A stretch of DNA of 34,355 bases from Gemella cuniculi DSM 15828 (GTDB taxonomy: Bacteria; Bacillota; Bacilli; Staphylococcales; Gemellaceae), in contig NZ_AUDW01000028.1 of the NCBI RefSeq assembly GCF_000425665.1, positions 1-34,355 on the forward strand, in the 5' to 3' direction. Position 1 is the stretch's first letter, and every line of letters starts with the position of its first letter. This document shows, one piece after another, positions 1-8,198 of this stretch. The notes beneath the pieces are model-generated. The model was not told where the DNA came from, did no database searches, and saw nothing but the letters and a program-made list of their open reading frames with translations. The position numbers and the translations under genes are program-made.

Positions 1-172
1 CCCATGCATTTTTTACTAATGACCCAGATTGATTATAATAATACCATGTACTTCCATTTTGAATCCATCCTTGAGCTGCATATATTTCTTTTTCACATAC
101 AGCATTAACAACTATTGGAGCAGATAATACTGCTAATACACCTAAACTCGCCTTAATTCTATTATTCTTCAT
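1..172 (-). CDS. Choline-binding surface protein, N-terminal part (runs off window)
   Basis: Reading leftward from an ATG at 172-170, the first 57 codons encode a signal peptide (KNNR basic start, then a hydrophobic stretch LGVLAVLSAPIVVNAV) followed at once by a choline-binding repeat of the GW-x-WYYYNQSGSLVKNAW type. A good ribosome binding site (AGGAG at 186-190) precedes the ATG. The rest of the gene lies beyond base 1, so its effector domain is unknown. The repeat is nearly identical, in DNA and protein, to the repeats of the glucosaminidase gene at 1338-3179, so the two are close paralogues in this part. The product should be exported and held non-covalently on phosphocholine of teichoic acid. 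A cysteine (residue 28) lies just after the hydrophobic core, but there is no convincing lipobox. Confidence 0.85.
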   Translation of the reverse strand, partial: MKNNRIKASLGVLAVLSAPIVVNAVCEKEIYAAQGWIQNGSTWYYYNQSGSLVKNAW

Positions 173-229
173 AAAAAACTTCCCACTCCTATTTTAATTA
201 TTTCATATTTTATTGTATATCATTTTCTT

Positions 230-1255
230 TTATTTTACATCATTTTTTATATTAATTTTACTGTAATATTCTTTTTTCCAAGAAAATCCTTTCACTAATC
301 CCACTAAACTACCTAATCCATAAGAAAAATGAATTAAAAAAAGCAAGAACGGCATTAACAACATAGTAAAATTAAATTTATTATTCAATATTGTAATTAA
401 CATAATAATAATCGCAAATAATAAATATGCCCCACTTAATAAAGCTATAAATATTTTCGTTATTGGAATTATCAAAAGGCTAAAAATAATAGCTAAAACA
501 AAAAATAAGGGAACAAAATGAAATATAGAAAATGCTTTAGGATAAATATGACTGACTTTTCCTATCCAATACCCATTTAAATATTTTTGTTTTAACATTC
601 TTTTTATAGTTGGTCTTGTATATTGATAAGACAAAATATCTTTGCTATATCTAATCTTATAGCCGTTTTTCCTTATTCGATAGTGTAATTCATTATCTTC
701 TACTCGTCCTACTTCTTCATCTAGCAGCCCTACTTTTTCAAAAATTTCTTTTCTATACATTCCCTGAAAAACAGAATTAACGTACTTTTTAGAAGTTTCT
801 TTTCGATAATCTGCTATTCCACTTCCAAACATATTTTCTTCAACTAACAATAATGTCTGACTTAAATTATCATTACTTTCTATAATGTTAGGTCGTGGTC
901 CTCCACAAACATATTCTCCTTCATTAATTATCTTTACATTATTTTCTATAAAATTTTTTGTAATATGAGAATGACAATCTACTTTTAGAATACATTCTCC
1001 TCGAGCTTTCCTTATACCTATATTCATTCCTGAAGACAAGATTACTTTTGGATTTTTCAACAGTACTATATCAAAAAAATCATTCTTACTACTTTTAAAA
1101 TTCTCTAATATACTCCAACTAGAGTCAGTAGACATTCCATCTATAAAAATTAATTCTATTTTGCTATGATTATACGTTTGAACTTTAAAATCTTCTATTA
1201 ATTTTGGTAAAAATTTTTCTTCATTAAGTAATCCTATAACTACCGATACTAACAT
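230..1255 (-). CDS. Family 2 glycosyltransferase with C-terminal membrane segments
   Basis: 341 residues. The N-terminal GT-A domain shows the nucleotide-binding start (SVVIGLLNEEKFL), an IDGMSTD motif at about 38-44 and, in place of a plain DxD, KVDCHSH around 91-97, as in ExoA-like glycosyltransferases. Hydrophobic segments between about 245 and 330 suggest two or more membrane helices near the C-terminus, so the enzyme probably works at the inner face of the membrane on a lipid-linked glycan. The ATG start has AAGGAG a few bases upstream. It sits alone between two choline-binding protein genes, not in the teichoic acid operons. It could supply a sugar for the phosphocholine teichoic acid or for another surface glycan; donor and acceptor cannot be read from the sequence. 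Confidence 0.8.
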   Translation of the reverse strand: MLVSVVIGLLNEEKFLPKLIEDFKVQTYNHSKIELIFIDGMSTDSSWSILENFKSSKNDFFDIVLLKNPKVILSSGMNIGIRKARGECILKVDCHSHITKNFIENNVKIINEGEYVCGGPRPNIIESNDNLSQTLLLVEENMFGSGIADYRKETSKKYVNSVFQGMYRKEIFEKVGLLDEEVGRVEDNELHYRIRKNGYKIRYSKDILSYQYTRPTIKRMLKQKYLNGYWIGKVSHIYPKAFSIFHFVPLFFVLAIIFSLLIIPITKIFIALLSGAYLLFAIIIMLITILNNKFNFTMLLMPFLLFLIHFSYGLGSLVGLVKGFSWKKEYYSKINIKNDVK

Positions 1256-1281
1256 CCTATCTCCTTACTTCAGATATAGAA

Positions 1282-1324
1282 ATGGGACAAAACAAAAAAT
1301 AATATTTCCTGTTTTTTGTCCCAT
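1282..1324 (-). terminator. Hairpin downstream of the glucosaminidase gene
   Basis: An 11-bp inverted repeat (ATGGGACAAAA at 1282-1292 with TTTTGTCCCAT at 1314-1324) lies just past the stop of the glucosaminidase gene and before the start of the glycosyltransferase gene. No clear U-run follows on the minus strand, so it may be a weak terminator or a stability hairpin. Confidence 0.5.
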
Positions 1325-1337
1325 CCCTATACATTTG

Positions 1338-3179
1338 TTATTTATCTTTTCTTCCTAATAACTCGTTTGCTTCAAACATTATACTAGCAATCGACTCTCC
1401 CCAAAACGGAGCAGTTGCATAGTTCACATTCATTCCACCAGCTTTATTCCCTAGGTAAGCACCATTTGCTGGATAACCTGAATTATGAAGATATTTTTGA
1501 TTTATCCAACGTGCAGCTCCCAAAATCCCTGAGTCTACATTATCAAATTTTGTAGCTGATTCATACGGATTAGAATCATAAGCAGCTATTCCAAAGAAAT
1601 TATTTTTACTTTTAGCTATATTACTTTTTCCCCATGCACTTTCTAACGCACTATGAGCAACTAAATACAAAGCATTAACCCCATATCTTTTTTCTGCTGC
1701 TTTAAATGTTTCACCTTTTCCTGCAAGCATACTATTACCAGCACCCATTAATTGATATAATCTATTTAAATCAGCAGCCGTATAATTTGTTTTAGATTTT
1801 AAATTACTATATTGGAATGGATGAGTCAACTTAAATGTTCCAAAGTTTATTCCATCCGCTGAGTAATAAGCTCTTCCTATTTTCATACTTGGATGATGAT
1901 ATGCCACTTTTACTTTACTATATTGTGAGTATCTATGATAAACATATTTTCCATCGCTTATATAATCAGGTATAAACATTGTTTTTTCACTTACTTCTCG
2001 TACTTGAGAAGCATTAACATATCCTGTTAAACCTGCTATTTGTACTGGTATTCTTCCATTAACACTCGCTCTATTATCTCTGAATAATACCGTTCCTTGA
2101 GAAACATGTGATAAAATTTGTCCATTAGCATTGTAAACTGGTATGTATAATGCTGTCACTCTATAAAACCCGGAATAAGGATTATAGTTTCCAGAACCTG
2201 TATCTCTCACCCAAGCTCCATCACTTCCCACGTAATATCTATTATTATCTACCCAGCTATTCGTTGCCATCTTTCCATCTGCTCCTAGCCAGTAGTTTCC
2301 TGCCCATTTATTTCTTGCATAACTTCCATCTTGGTTTAAATAATACCACGCTCTATAATTATTATCGTACACCCATGAATTAGTCTGCATTGCTCCATTT
2401 TTTCCTAGGTAGTAATTTCCTACCCATGTATTTTTTACTGGTGTTCCATTCTGATTATAATAATACCATGTACTCCCTTCTTTTTGCCAACCTATTTTCT
2501 TAGCATTTTTTACCCAAGAGCCGTCATTTCCTACATAATATTTATTATTATCTACCCAGCTATTTGTCGCCATTTTCCCATCTGCTCCTAGCCAGTAATT
2601 TCCTGCCCACGCATTTTTTACCAGTGACCCAGATTGATTATAATAATACCATGTATTCCCTTCTTTTTGCCAACCTGTTTTCTTAGCGTTTTTTACCCAA
2701 AATCCATCATTTCCTACATAATATTTATTATTATCTACCCAGCTATTTGTTGACATCTTTCCGTCTGCTCCTAGCCAGTAATTTCCTGCCCACGCATTTT
2801 TTACTAGCGACCCAGATTGATTATAATAATACCATGTATTCCCTTCTTTTTGCCAACCTGTTTTCTTAGCGTTTTTTACCCAAGATCCATCATTTCCTAC
2901 GTAATATTTACTATTATCTACCCAGCTATTTGTTGACATCTTTCCATCTGCTCCTAGCCAGTAGTTTCCTACCCATTTATTTTTCATAGCTAGACCATTT
3001 TGGAAGAAATACCAATTTTTTCCATCATTATACCAAGAATTTGCTGGTTTGTTATTCTGATAGAATACATTTCCTCTGTATTCAGCTTTGGTAATATTAT
3101 TTTCTACAACTTGTGGTGCTACCATAGGAATAACAAAAACGCTCCCTAGTAAAACACTTCCTTTTATTAGTTTTTTCAC
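1338..3179 (-). CDS. LytB-like choline-binding endo-beta-N-acetylglucosaminidase
   Basis: 613 residues. The start is GTG (3179-3177) behind AGAGGAG. Residues 1-32 form a signal peptide. Residues about 45-345 are choline-binding repeats in a 61-residue long-period arrangement (GWQKEGNTWYYYNQSGS, NYWLGADGKM, SWVDNNKYYVG). An SH3-like stretch follows at about 350-405. A GH73-type glucosaminidase domain fills 440-610, with the probable catalytic Glu513 in HSALESAWGKSNIAK and the FFGIAAYDSNPY region typical of pneumococcal LytB. The enzyme should cleave GlcNAc-MurNAc linkages outside the cell and help separate daughter cells, docked on phosphocholine teichoic acid made by the neighbouring operons. 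The domain order (repeats first, enzyme last) is that of LytB. Function is inferred from the family. Confidence 0.9.
   Translation of the reverse strand: MKKLIKGSVLLGSVFVIPMVAPQVVENNITKAEYRGNVFYQNNKPANSWYNDGKNWYFFQNGLAMKNKWVGNYWLGADGKMSTNSWVDNSKYYVGNDGSWVKNAKKTGWQKEGNTWYYYNQSGSLVKNAWAGNYWLGADGKMSTNSWVDNNKYYVGNDGFWVKNAKKTGWQKEGNTWYYYNQSGSLVKNAWAGNYWLGADGKMATNSWVDNNKYYVGNDGSWVKNAKKIGWQKEGSTWYYYNQNGTPVKNTWVGNYYLGKNGAMQTNSWVYDNNYRAWYYLNQDGSYARNKWAGNYWLGADGKMATNSWVDNNRYYVGSDGAWVRDTGSGNYNPYSGFYRVTALYIPVYNANGQILSHVSQGTVLFRDNRASVNGRIPVQIAGLTGYVNASQVREVSEKTMFIPDYISDGKYVYHRYSQYSKVKVAYHHPSMKIGRAYYSADGINFGTFKLTHPFQYSNLKSKTNYTAADLNRLYQLMGAGNSMLAGKGETFKAAEKRYGVNALYLVAHSALESAWGKSNIAKSKNNFFGIAAYDSNPYESATKFDNVDSGILGAARWINQKYLHNSGYPANGAYLGNKAGGMNVNYATAPFWGESIASIMFEANELLGRKDK
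2458..3006 (-). repeat. 183-bp in-frame tandem repeats (choline-binding modules)
   Basis: The landmark TAATAATACCATG recurs at 2458, 2641 and 2824, exactly 183 bases (61 codons) apart, with few differences between copies; more divergent units continue on both sides. The near-identity at DNA level suggests recent duplication or gene conversion. The same landmark occurs at the left window edge inside the paralogous gene. Confidence 0.9.
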
Positions 3180-3238
3180 TATATGTTCTCCTCTATATTT
3201 TTATTACCTTTTCTTTATTTTATACTTCAATCGTATTA

Positions 3239-3247
3239 ATTATACCA
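3239..3247 (-). promoter_or_regulatory. Extended -10 promoter of the glucosaminidase gene
   Basis: On the minus strand TGGTATAAT (TGn plus a perfect -10) lies about 60 bases upstream of the GTG start. No good -35 is visible, which fits an extended -10 promoter. Confidence 0.5.
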
Positions 3248-3411
3248 TTTTTCTTTACAAAAAAAATTACAAGTTAATTACAAATTAGTAATATTTAGAC
3301 TTAAAAATGCAATATAAGTATTCATCAATTTTGAAAATATTATAAACTAAAATGCAGATATTTTTATTTTAAAAAAACTCTACTCCATATAATCTTATTT
3401 TCATAAAAAAT

Positions 3412-3472
3412 AAAGCACCTAGCATTTCAAACTAACCTATTTTCATAAATTAGTCCTAATACCAAGCACGTT
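3412..3472 (-). terminator. Terminator of the tarIJ-licABC operon
   Basis: Just past the licC stop, 3458-3472 can pair with 3412-3426 in the minus-strand RNA as a 15-position stem with one mismatch, several pairs being G-U. An inner UUAG/CUAA pairing and a U-rich run (ATTTTTTATG) after the stem complete the pattern. The pairing is poor in plus-strand RNA, so it should act in one direction only. Confidence 0.6.
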
Positions 3473-3475
3473 ATT

Positions 3476-4165
3476 TTATTTGAATTCTATTAATATTTTT
3501 TCTAGCTTATTGTAATCTTTTACACTATCTATCTCATAAATACTATTATCTTCTAATTCTTCCACATAGACATCTAATTTATCTATATTATCCTTGACCA
3601 TATTATCCCAATATAGATTTGTAAATTCATTACTTTCATAAGCCTCGTTAATAAATTCCACTATTTTTTCTGCGGTTTTCGCATCCCAAAAAGACACTCC
3701 ACTCAAAATGCGGCCAGCCTTACTATCAACTATAATATCTTTTACCTTAAAATCCTCTCCATAAATTAGAAACCACTCGTTATCACATTCTTCTCTGTAA
3801 ACACTAAAATACGTTGAACGATTAATATTATTTCTGAACATATTTTTAAATAAATAATTATCCGCATCTATAACATAACTATCTGCTAAATAATCTTTTA
3901 CTAGATATAAGGAATAAAAGTTATTATACTCAGCATATTTTTCATTATATACTAATTTAACATTGTACTTATTTTTTAAATAATTAAATTGCTCATGCAA
4001 ATATCCCACGACAATTATAATATCATCAATTCCTTTTTCTTTTAAATACTCTATCTGATACTCTACTAAAGGCTTATTCTTTACCTTAATTAAAGCTTTT
4101 GGGGTATTATTTGTCATAGGTCTTAGCCTAGTTCCTAACCCTGCTGCTAAAATTATTGCTCTCAA
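3476..4165 (-). CDS. licC: LicC, CTP:phosphocholine cytidylyltransferase
   Basis: LicC joins CTP and phosphocholine to give CDP-choline, the donor for decorating teichoic acid. I place the start at TTG 4165-4163, because GGAGG lies 8 bases before it and the resulting 229 residues match the length I recall for pneumococcal LicC. A TTG further up (4180) overlaps the ribosome binding site. The nucleotidyltransferase signature LAAGLGTRLRP...TPKAL fills residues 6-25, the metal-binding aspartates are D100 and D102 (VIDADNYLF), and the family block YWDNMVKDNI is present near the end. It is the last gene of tarI-tarJ-licA-licB-licC, about 110 bases after licB, and is followed by the terminator at 3412-3472. 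Confidence 0.93.
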   Translation of the reverse strand: MRAIILAAGLGTRLRPMTNNTPKALIKVKNKPLVEYQIEYLKEKGIDDIIIVVGYLHEQFNYLKNKYNVKLVYNEKYAEYNNFYSLYLVKDYLADSYVIDADNYLFKNMFRNNINRSTYFSVYREECDNEWFLIYGEDFKVKDIIVDSKAGRILSGVSFWDAKTAEKIVEFINEAYESNEFTNLYWDNMVKDNIDKLDVYVEELEDNSIYEIDSVKDYNKLEKILIEFK

Positions 4166-4275
4166 CTTTATTTCCTCCAAACATAATTTTTCATCAAATT
4201 ATTCTTTATAATATAAAATTTTACAAAATACTTTTATTATTATACTTCGTAGTACCCATAATTTTATTTAAAATC

Positions 4276-5151
4276 TTAATCTTTTATAATTATATACACT
4301 CCAAAAATAATAACTATCGAAGTTATCACAACTTGCAAACTAATACCTATTCCTAAAAATATTGCTGAAAATATAATTGTCCACACTACATAGCTAACAT
4401 TAAGCCCTGTAGCTTTCGCAGGTTTTAATCGATTAATTGACATATAATACAATATATAAGATACCATATTGCTAAGTACAAAAATAAAGATCAAACTCAC
4501 TAATTTAAAATCTGCTATTTCTGAAACACTAAATCCGTTAAATATCACAATAACAAGATACGATAAAAATGATGTAACTTGTCTTATCAATAACGTTTCT
4601 ATCTCTGTTAAATTATTGCTCATTGCATAAGAACTAAGAACGCTCTCACTTCCCCAAGCTATAGCACAAACAAGTGCAAAAAGAAACCCTATATAAAACG
4701 AATTAATCTGTTCTGTTTTATAACTTTGAATAAAAATCCCCGTTATAATCAGTGCAATTCCAAGAATTGTTTTTCTTGATACCCTATGACGTAAAAACAC
4801 AACTGCTAAAAGAACTGATACCGCTGGATATACCGCAGTTATTGAAGAAGTAAGTGCTCCTCCTAAATATTTTACTGCATATAAATTACATTGCATTCCT
4901 ATTGGCCCTGCAAGCAAAGCACCTACTATAACGCTCATATTTTTTATATTAAGAAAAATTCTAAAATCTATCTTTTTATATTTTATCAGTATAATTGCTC
5001 CTAGAATAAAAATACTGATAAAATCATGAACAAAAGCCACGACAAAAGGAGAAATATTATATAACGAAAATATATAAGCACTTATCGTTAAACCTAATCC
5101 CCAAAAAAGTCCTGAAAACAAACCAAATGAAACTCCTGTTTTATTTCTCAT
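4276..5151 (-). CDS. licB: LicB, choline uptake permease (DMT family)
   Basis: 291 residues with about ten hydrophobic helices in the EamA/DMT pattern. Several blocks are characteristic of LicB: GLFSGLFWGLGLTISAYIF at the N-terminus, LLAGPIGMQCNLYAVKYLG in the middle, CAIAWGSESVLSSYAM, and RLKPAKATGLNVSYVVWT near the end. LicB imports choline, which LicA then phosphorylates. The ATG lies inside the last codons of licA (11-base overlap), so the two genes are probably translationally coupled; an AAGGAG sits about 13 bases upstream, a rather long spacing. Gene order with licA and licC is that of the pneumococcal lic1 operon. Confidence 0.93.
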   Translation of the reverse strand: MRNKTGVSFGLFSGLFWGLGLTISAYIFSLYNISPFVVAFVHDFISIFILGAIILIKYKKIDFRIFLNIKNMSVIVGALLAGPIGMQCNLYAVKYLGGALTSSITAVYPAVSVLLAVVFLRHRVSRKTILGIALIITGIFIQSYKTEQINSFYIGFLFALVCAIAWGSESVLSSYAMSNNLTEIETLLIRQVTSFLSYLVIVIFNGFSVSEIADFKLVSLIFIFVLSNMVSYILYYMSINRLKPAKATGLNVSYVVWTIIFSAIFLGIGISLQVVITSIVIIFGVYIIIKD

Positions 5152-6010
5152 AACTTTCTACATACTCCTTTAGATTTTTTAAACAGCGATTGTAACGATC
5201 TTGTCCATATGTTCCAAAATCATCTCCTTGTTCTTCTTTATAAATTGTCCATAAACTCCAAAGGAAATCTTGTAGAATTTTGTAAATCATAATTTTAGCG
5301 ATACTGACAGGCGTTTTTTCACTACAATAATATTTCAAAAAATTTCCTTCCTCTGACTTTCTAAAACCAGATTCCAAAAATAATGCAGCTAAATCCCACA
5401 TTGGATCGTTCATCGCCGAATATTCCCAGTCAATCAGATACACCCTTCCACTTCTATCTTCTATAAAATTTTCTGGCACTAAATCTATATGACAAGACTT
5501 TTTATCAACACCTAATTGTTCTAAATGTTTTTCTAATGAAAAAACTTTTTCTCTAATTTTTTCATAATATGCATAATCCACATTACCTTCAATTAAACTT
5601 TCATATTTTTTAATTTCTTCAAAAACTTTAAACTCACCATCCAAAATCTTCTCAGAACCATGAACTTTTTGTAAAATGTCTGCAACCTCTTTCGTTCTTG
5701 CTTTTAGGTAGTGTGCGTCAAATGTAGTAGCATCTTCTATATATTCATTAACTTTTATTCCAGCTTCTACATCAAAAATATAGTTTTTCACATCAAGCTC
5801 AAGACCTTTTAGTTTATTTAAATTATTTTTTTCCGTTTCTCTATTTATTAATTTTTCTGTCCCTTTTCCAAAAAATTTTACAATATATTTTTTATTAGTA
5901 GTTTCCACTAGGTAGTTATTATTAGTCATGCCACCTAATCGTTCTACACTTACTATCTCTTCTGCATCAGAAAGTAGTTTTGATATTTTATTTTTAATTA
6001 ACTGTTTCAA
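5141..6010 (-). CDS. licA: LicA, choline kinase
   Basis: Phosphorylates imported choline to phosphocholine. I choose TTG at 6010-6008 as start: AAAAGAGG lies 8 bases upstream and the 289-residue product begins KQLIKNKISKLLSD, like pneumococcal LicA. The longer frame from 6064 adds 18 residues of no family character. Kinase motifs in this numbering: GGMTNNNYLV near the N-terminus, Brenner-type CHIDLVPENF with H174, D176 and N181, then LIDWEYS with D194 and NDPMWDLAALF. Its stop overlaps the start of licB by 11 bases. A 294-base gap separates it from tarJ, unusual in an otherwise tight operon. Confidence 0.93.
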   Translation of the reverse strand: MKQLIKNKISKLLSDAEEIVSVERLGGMTNNNYLVETTNKKYIVKFFGKGTEKLINRETEKNNLNKLKGLELDVKNYIFDVEAGIKVNEYIEDATTFDAHYLKARTKEVADILQKVHGSEKILDGEFKVFEEIKKYESLIEGNVDYAYYEKIREKVFSLEKHLEQLGVDKKSCHIDLVPENFIEDRSGRVYLIDWEYSAMNDPMWDLAALFLESGFRKSEEGNFLKYYCSEKTPVSIAKIMIYKILQDFLWSLWTIYKEEQGDDFGTYGQDRYNRCLKNLKEYVESYEK

Positions 6011-6304
6011 ATCGAAAACCTCTTTTCTGCATTTCATAATTACACACCTGTCGAAGCATGTCAAAAATTTAGAGACCCTAATTTTAAAATCCTAGTCTTT
6101 GTTAACTGTTTATTTACTCAAAACCTTTAGATCATGGAGAAACGTTATTAATAAAACACAAGCCATGCTTGATTTCTGATGAATAAAATTAAGAAAATAA
6201 ATTTCAACTTCAACTGTTTCCCTATTTTTTACATGAAAATTTTTGGAATTTCTTAATTTTTTAATCGTTCCTCTAAACTAGTATTAACCACAAAGTTTTA
6301 AAAA
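6011..6304. other. Non-coding gap between tarJ and licA
   Basis: 294 bases inside the tarIJ-licABC operon. I see only the licA ribosome binding site (6019-6026), no convincing sigma-A promoter and no strong terminator. A weak imperfect hairpin around AGACTAGGATTTTAAAAT (6072-6099) is present. The longest minus-strand reading frame beginning with ATG is about 18 codons and lacks a ribosome binding site. Confidence 0.5.
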
Positions 6305-7327
6305 TTACACATCCCACTTAAATACTGTTTTAAATGCTGTATTTAAATCTGTTGCAAATACTCTATGAATATCGGTAATACTTTTAACTGGTTCTTCCAA
6401 ATAAATGATGTTTTTAAATCTTCTTTCAAACTTTTTATCACTTAACATCTCCACTGTTTTTTCAAAGTCACATCTTCCTGAACGTGACGATCCAATAAGA
6501 GTTAATCCTTTTTCTAAAACATCTCTTGTATTAATATTAACTTTATATTCACTTACTCCCATAAGTACCAGACTTCCTTGCGGTTTTATGTATTTTATTA
6601 GGTCATTTATTGCATATCCACTTCCATCTCCACCGCAACATTCTATCCCATGATCAAATTTTAGATTTTCCGGAATATCATCTGTTAAATATCTTTCTTT
6701 TGCAAAGCTAAATAATTCCAGCTTTTCCCAATGACGTCCTATAACGATTATTTCTGAATGTGGTAACGTATAGTTCACTATATTAGCCATCACATAAGCT
6801 AAAGAACCATCACCTATTATTGCTATTCTATCTTTTTTGCTGTGAGAGATTTTTTGAAATCTATCTATTGCATGCATTCCTACACTTATAAATTCACTAA
6901 TCGCTGCGACTGAGTCTTCTATGCCATTATAAGCCACTACTCTATCTTTTGGTAAAGCTACATATTCTCTCATAAATCCATCATGTCCACTTGATAGGAA
7001 GTGCGTGCCTTCCATATAGTTTTCATAAAATTGTTCATCACTTTGTCTTGGTGGTTGGTTCGGTATCATTATTACCTTTTGCCCAATTTCGTAAGTATTC
7101 GTTGGATCTGCAATAACTATTCCTACACACTCATGAATCAATGCCATCGGTAGTTTTTTTGCTAATACTTTCGGATCTCTTTTTCCTTGATAATACCTTT
7201 GATCTGCATGGCACAATGCCATATAGTTTGGTCGTATTATAATTTTATCCTTATTGTTTAAGTTTTCTTCATTATACTTTACATTAATAAATTTTGGTTT
7301 TATCAATTGATATATTTGATTTATCAT
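6305..7327 (-). CDS. tarJ: TarJ, NADPH-dependent ribulose-5-phosphate reductase
   Basis: Reduces D-ribulose-5-phosphate to D-ribitol-5-phosphate for CDP-ribitol synthesis. 340 residues of the zinc alcohol dehydrogenase superfamily: catalytic-zinc ligands are visible as C39 (ALCHADQRYYQGKRDP), H65 and E66 (HECVGIV), with a Rossmann region around IAIIGDGSLAYVMA and a GIECCGGDGS block. The usual four-cysteine structural zinc lobe is absent in the 80-125 region. Start ATG lies one base after the tarI stop, so the two are cotranscribed and probably coupled; TarI and TarJ are known to act together. The following licA is 294 bases away. Confidence 0.92.
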   Translation of the reverse strand: MINQIYQLIKPKFINVKYNEENLNNKDKIIIRPNYMALCHADQRYYQGKRDPKVLAKKLPMALIHECVGIVIADPTNTYEIGQKVIMIPNQPPRQSDEQFYENYMEGTHFLSSGHDGFMREYVALPKDRVVAYNGIEDSVAAISEFISVGMHAIDRFQKISHSKKDRIAIIGDGSLAYVMANIVNYTLPHSEIIVIGRHWEKLELFSFAKERYLTDDIPENLKFDHGIECCGGDGSGYAINDLIKYIKPQGSLVLMGVSEYKVNINTRDVLEKGLTLIGSSRSGRCDFEKTVEMLSDKKFERRFKNIIYLEEPVKSITDIHRVFATDLNTAFKTVFKWDV

Positions 7328-7328
7328 A

Positions 7329-8036
7329 CTACTCGTCCTCTAACATACTCTTCGCTATTTTTAAATCTGTTACTGTTGTTATTTTTAGATTTGAGTATTC
7401 ACCCTTAGCTAATGCTACTTTTTTCCCTTTTATAACAAAAATTTTACACGCATCTGTTAATATCTGTTTTTCTTCTCCACTTAATGAGTTGTATAGATTC
7501 AAAAAGTCTTTACAATGAAAAGATTGAGGAGTTTGCCCCTGATAATAATGAGCTCTATTCGGTATGTTGGTGATGTACTCTCCATTTGTGCTTTCCACTA
7601 TTGTATCCACTGCTTCTACTACAGTATCTACTGCATCACTCTGTTTTGCTAGTCTAATATTATCTTTTATTATACGCAATGTTATAAATGGACGCACTGA
7701 GTCGTGTGTTACGACTATGTCTTCATCTACTAATTCTTTATAGTCATTTATCGCATTAATAATATTTTCAATTGTTGTATTTCTATCAACTCCTCCAGCT
7801 GTGATAATTATTTTATCAACAAAAGCTGGAACGTATTCTTTTATTAAATCTTCCGTGTGGCTTATCCAATCTTCATGAACTCCAACAACTACTTTTTCTA
7901 TTTCTGGCTCTAATAAAAATTTTTCAATCGTATGAATTATTATCGGTTTATCCCCAAGCTCCAAGAATTGTTTTGGCATATTACTTATCCCCATTCTTGT
8001 TCCTGTCCCACCTGCGAGTATTCCTGCGTATATCAT
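7329..8036 (-). CDS. tarI: TarI, D-ribitol-5-phosphate cytidylyltransferase
   Basis: Activates ribitol-5-phosphate with CTP to CDP-ribitol, the donor of the ribitol phosphate unit of teichoic acid. 235 residues of the IspD-like family: nucleotide-binding GILAGGTGTRMG at the N-terminus, the PKQFLELGDKPII block, VTHDSVRPF near residue 110 and NIPNRAHYYQGQTPQSF. ATG start with AAGGAG shortly upstream. It is the first gene of the operon and is driven by the promoter at 8082-8110, back to back with tacF. Confidence 0.93.
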   Translation of the reverse strand: MIYAGILAGGTGTRMGISNMPKQFLELGDKPIIIHTIEKFLLEPEIEKVVVGVHEDWISHTEDLIKEYVPAFVDKIIITAGGVDRNTTIENIINAINDYKELVDEDIVVTHDSVRPFITLRIIKDNIRLAKQSDAVDTVVEAVDTIVESTNGEYITNIPNRAHYYQGQTPQSFHCKDFLNLYNSLSGEEKQILTDACKIFVIKGKKVALAKGEYSNLKITTVTDLKIAKSMLEDE

Positions 8037-8081
8037 ATTGTTCTCCTTAAAATTATTTACTTTATTTAATATATCATTACA

Positions 8082-8110
8082 ATTATAACATATTATATAT
8101 TAATCAACAA
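8082..8110 (-). promoter_or_regulatory. Promoter of the tarI operon
   Basis: Minus strand: TTGTTG (8105-8110), 17-base spacer, TATAAT (8082-8087), with TGT before it giving an extended -10. It shares the 10-mer ATGTTATAAT with the divergent tacF promoter. Confidence 0.65.
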
Positions 8111-8136
8111 AAAAGTTTAGTATCTTTTATAATTTT

Positions 8137-8164
8137 TTAACAAGTTGATATTTTATGTTATAAT
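8137..8164 (+). promoter_or_regulatory. Promoter of the tacF-pce operon
   Basis: TTAACA (8137-8142), 16-base spacer, TATAAT (8159-8164) with a TGT extension. The longest tacF frame would begin at 8145, inside this promoter, which argues for the start at 8199. Confidence 0.65.
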
Positions 8165-8198
8165 ATTTAAGAGAATTTTAGAGAGGATTTACCTTTTC

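Noticed and set aside
2458-3006. CRISPR array or satellite repeat
   Set aside because: The 183-bp periodicity is in frame and encodes choline-binding modules.
6105-6170. Small peptide gene in the tarJ-licA gap
   Set aside because: About 18 codons on the minus strand with no ribosome binding site.
8145-8198. Longer N-terminus for TacF
   Set aside because: It would start inside the probable promoter, lacks a ribosome binding site, and the family begins at the ATG at 8199.
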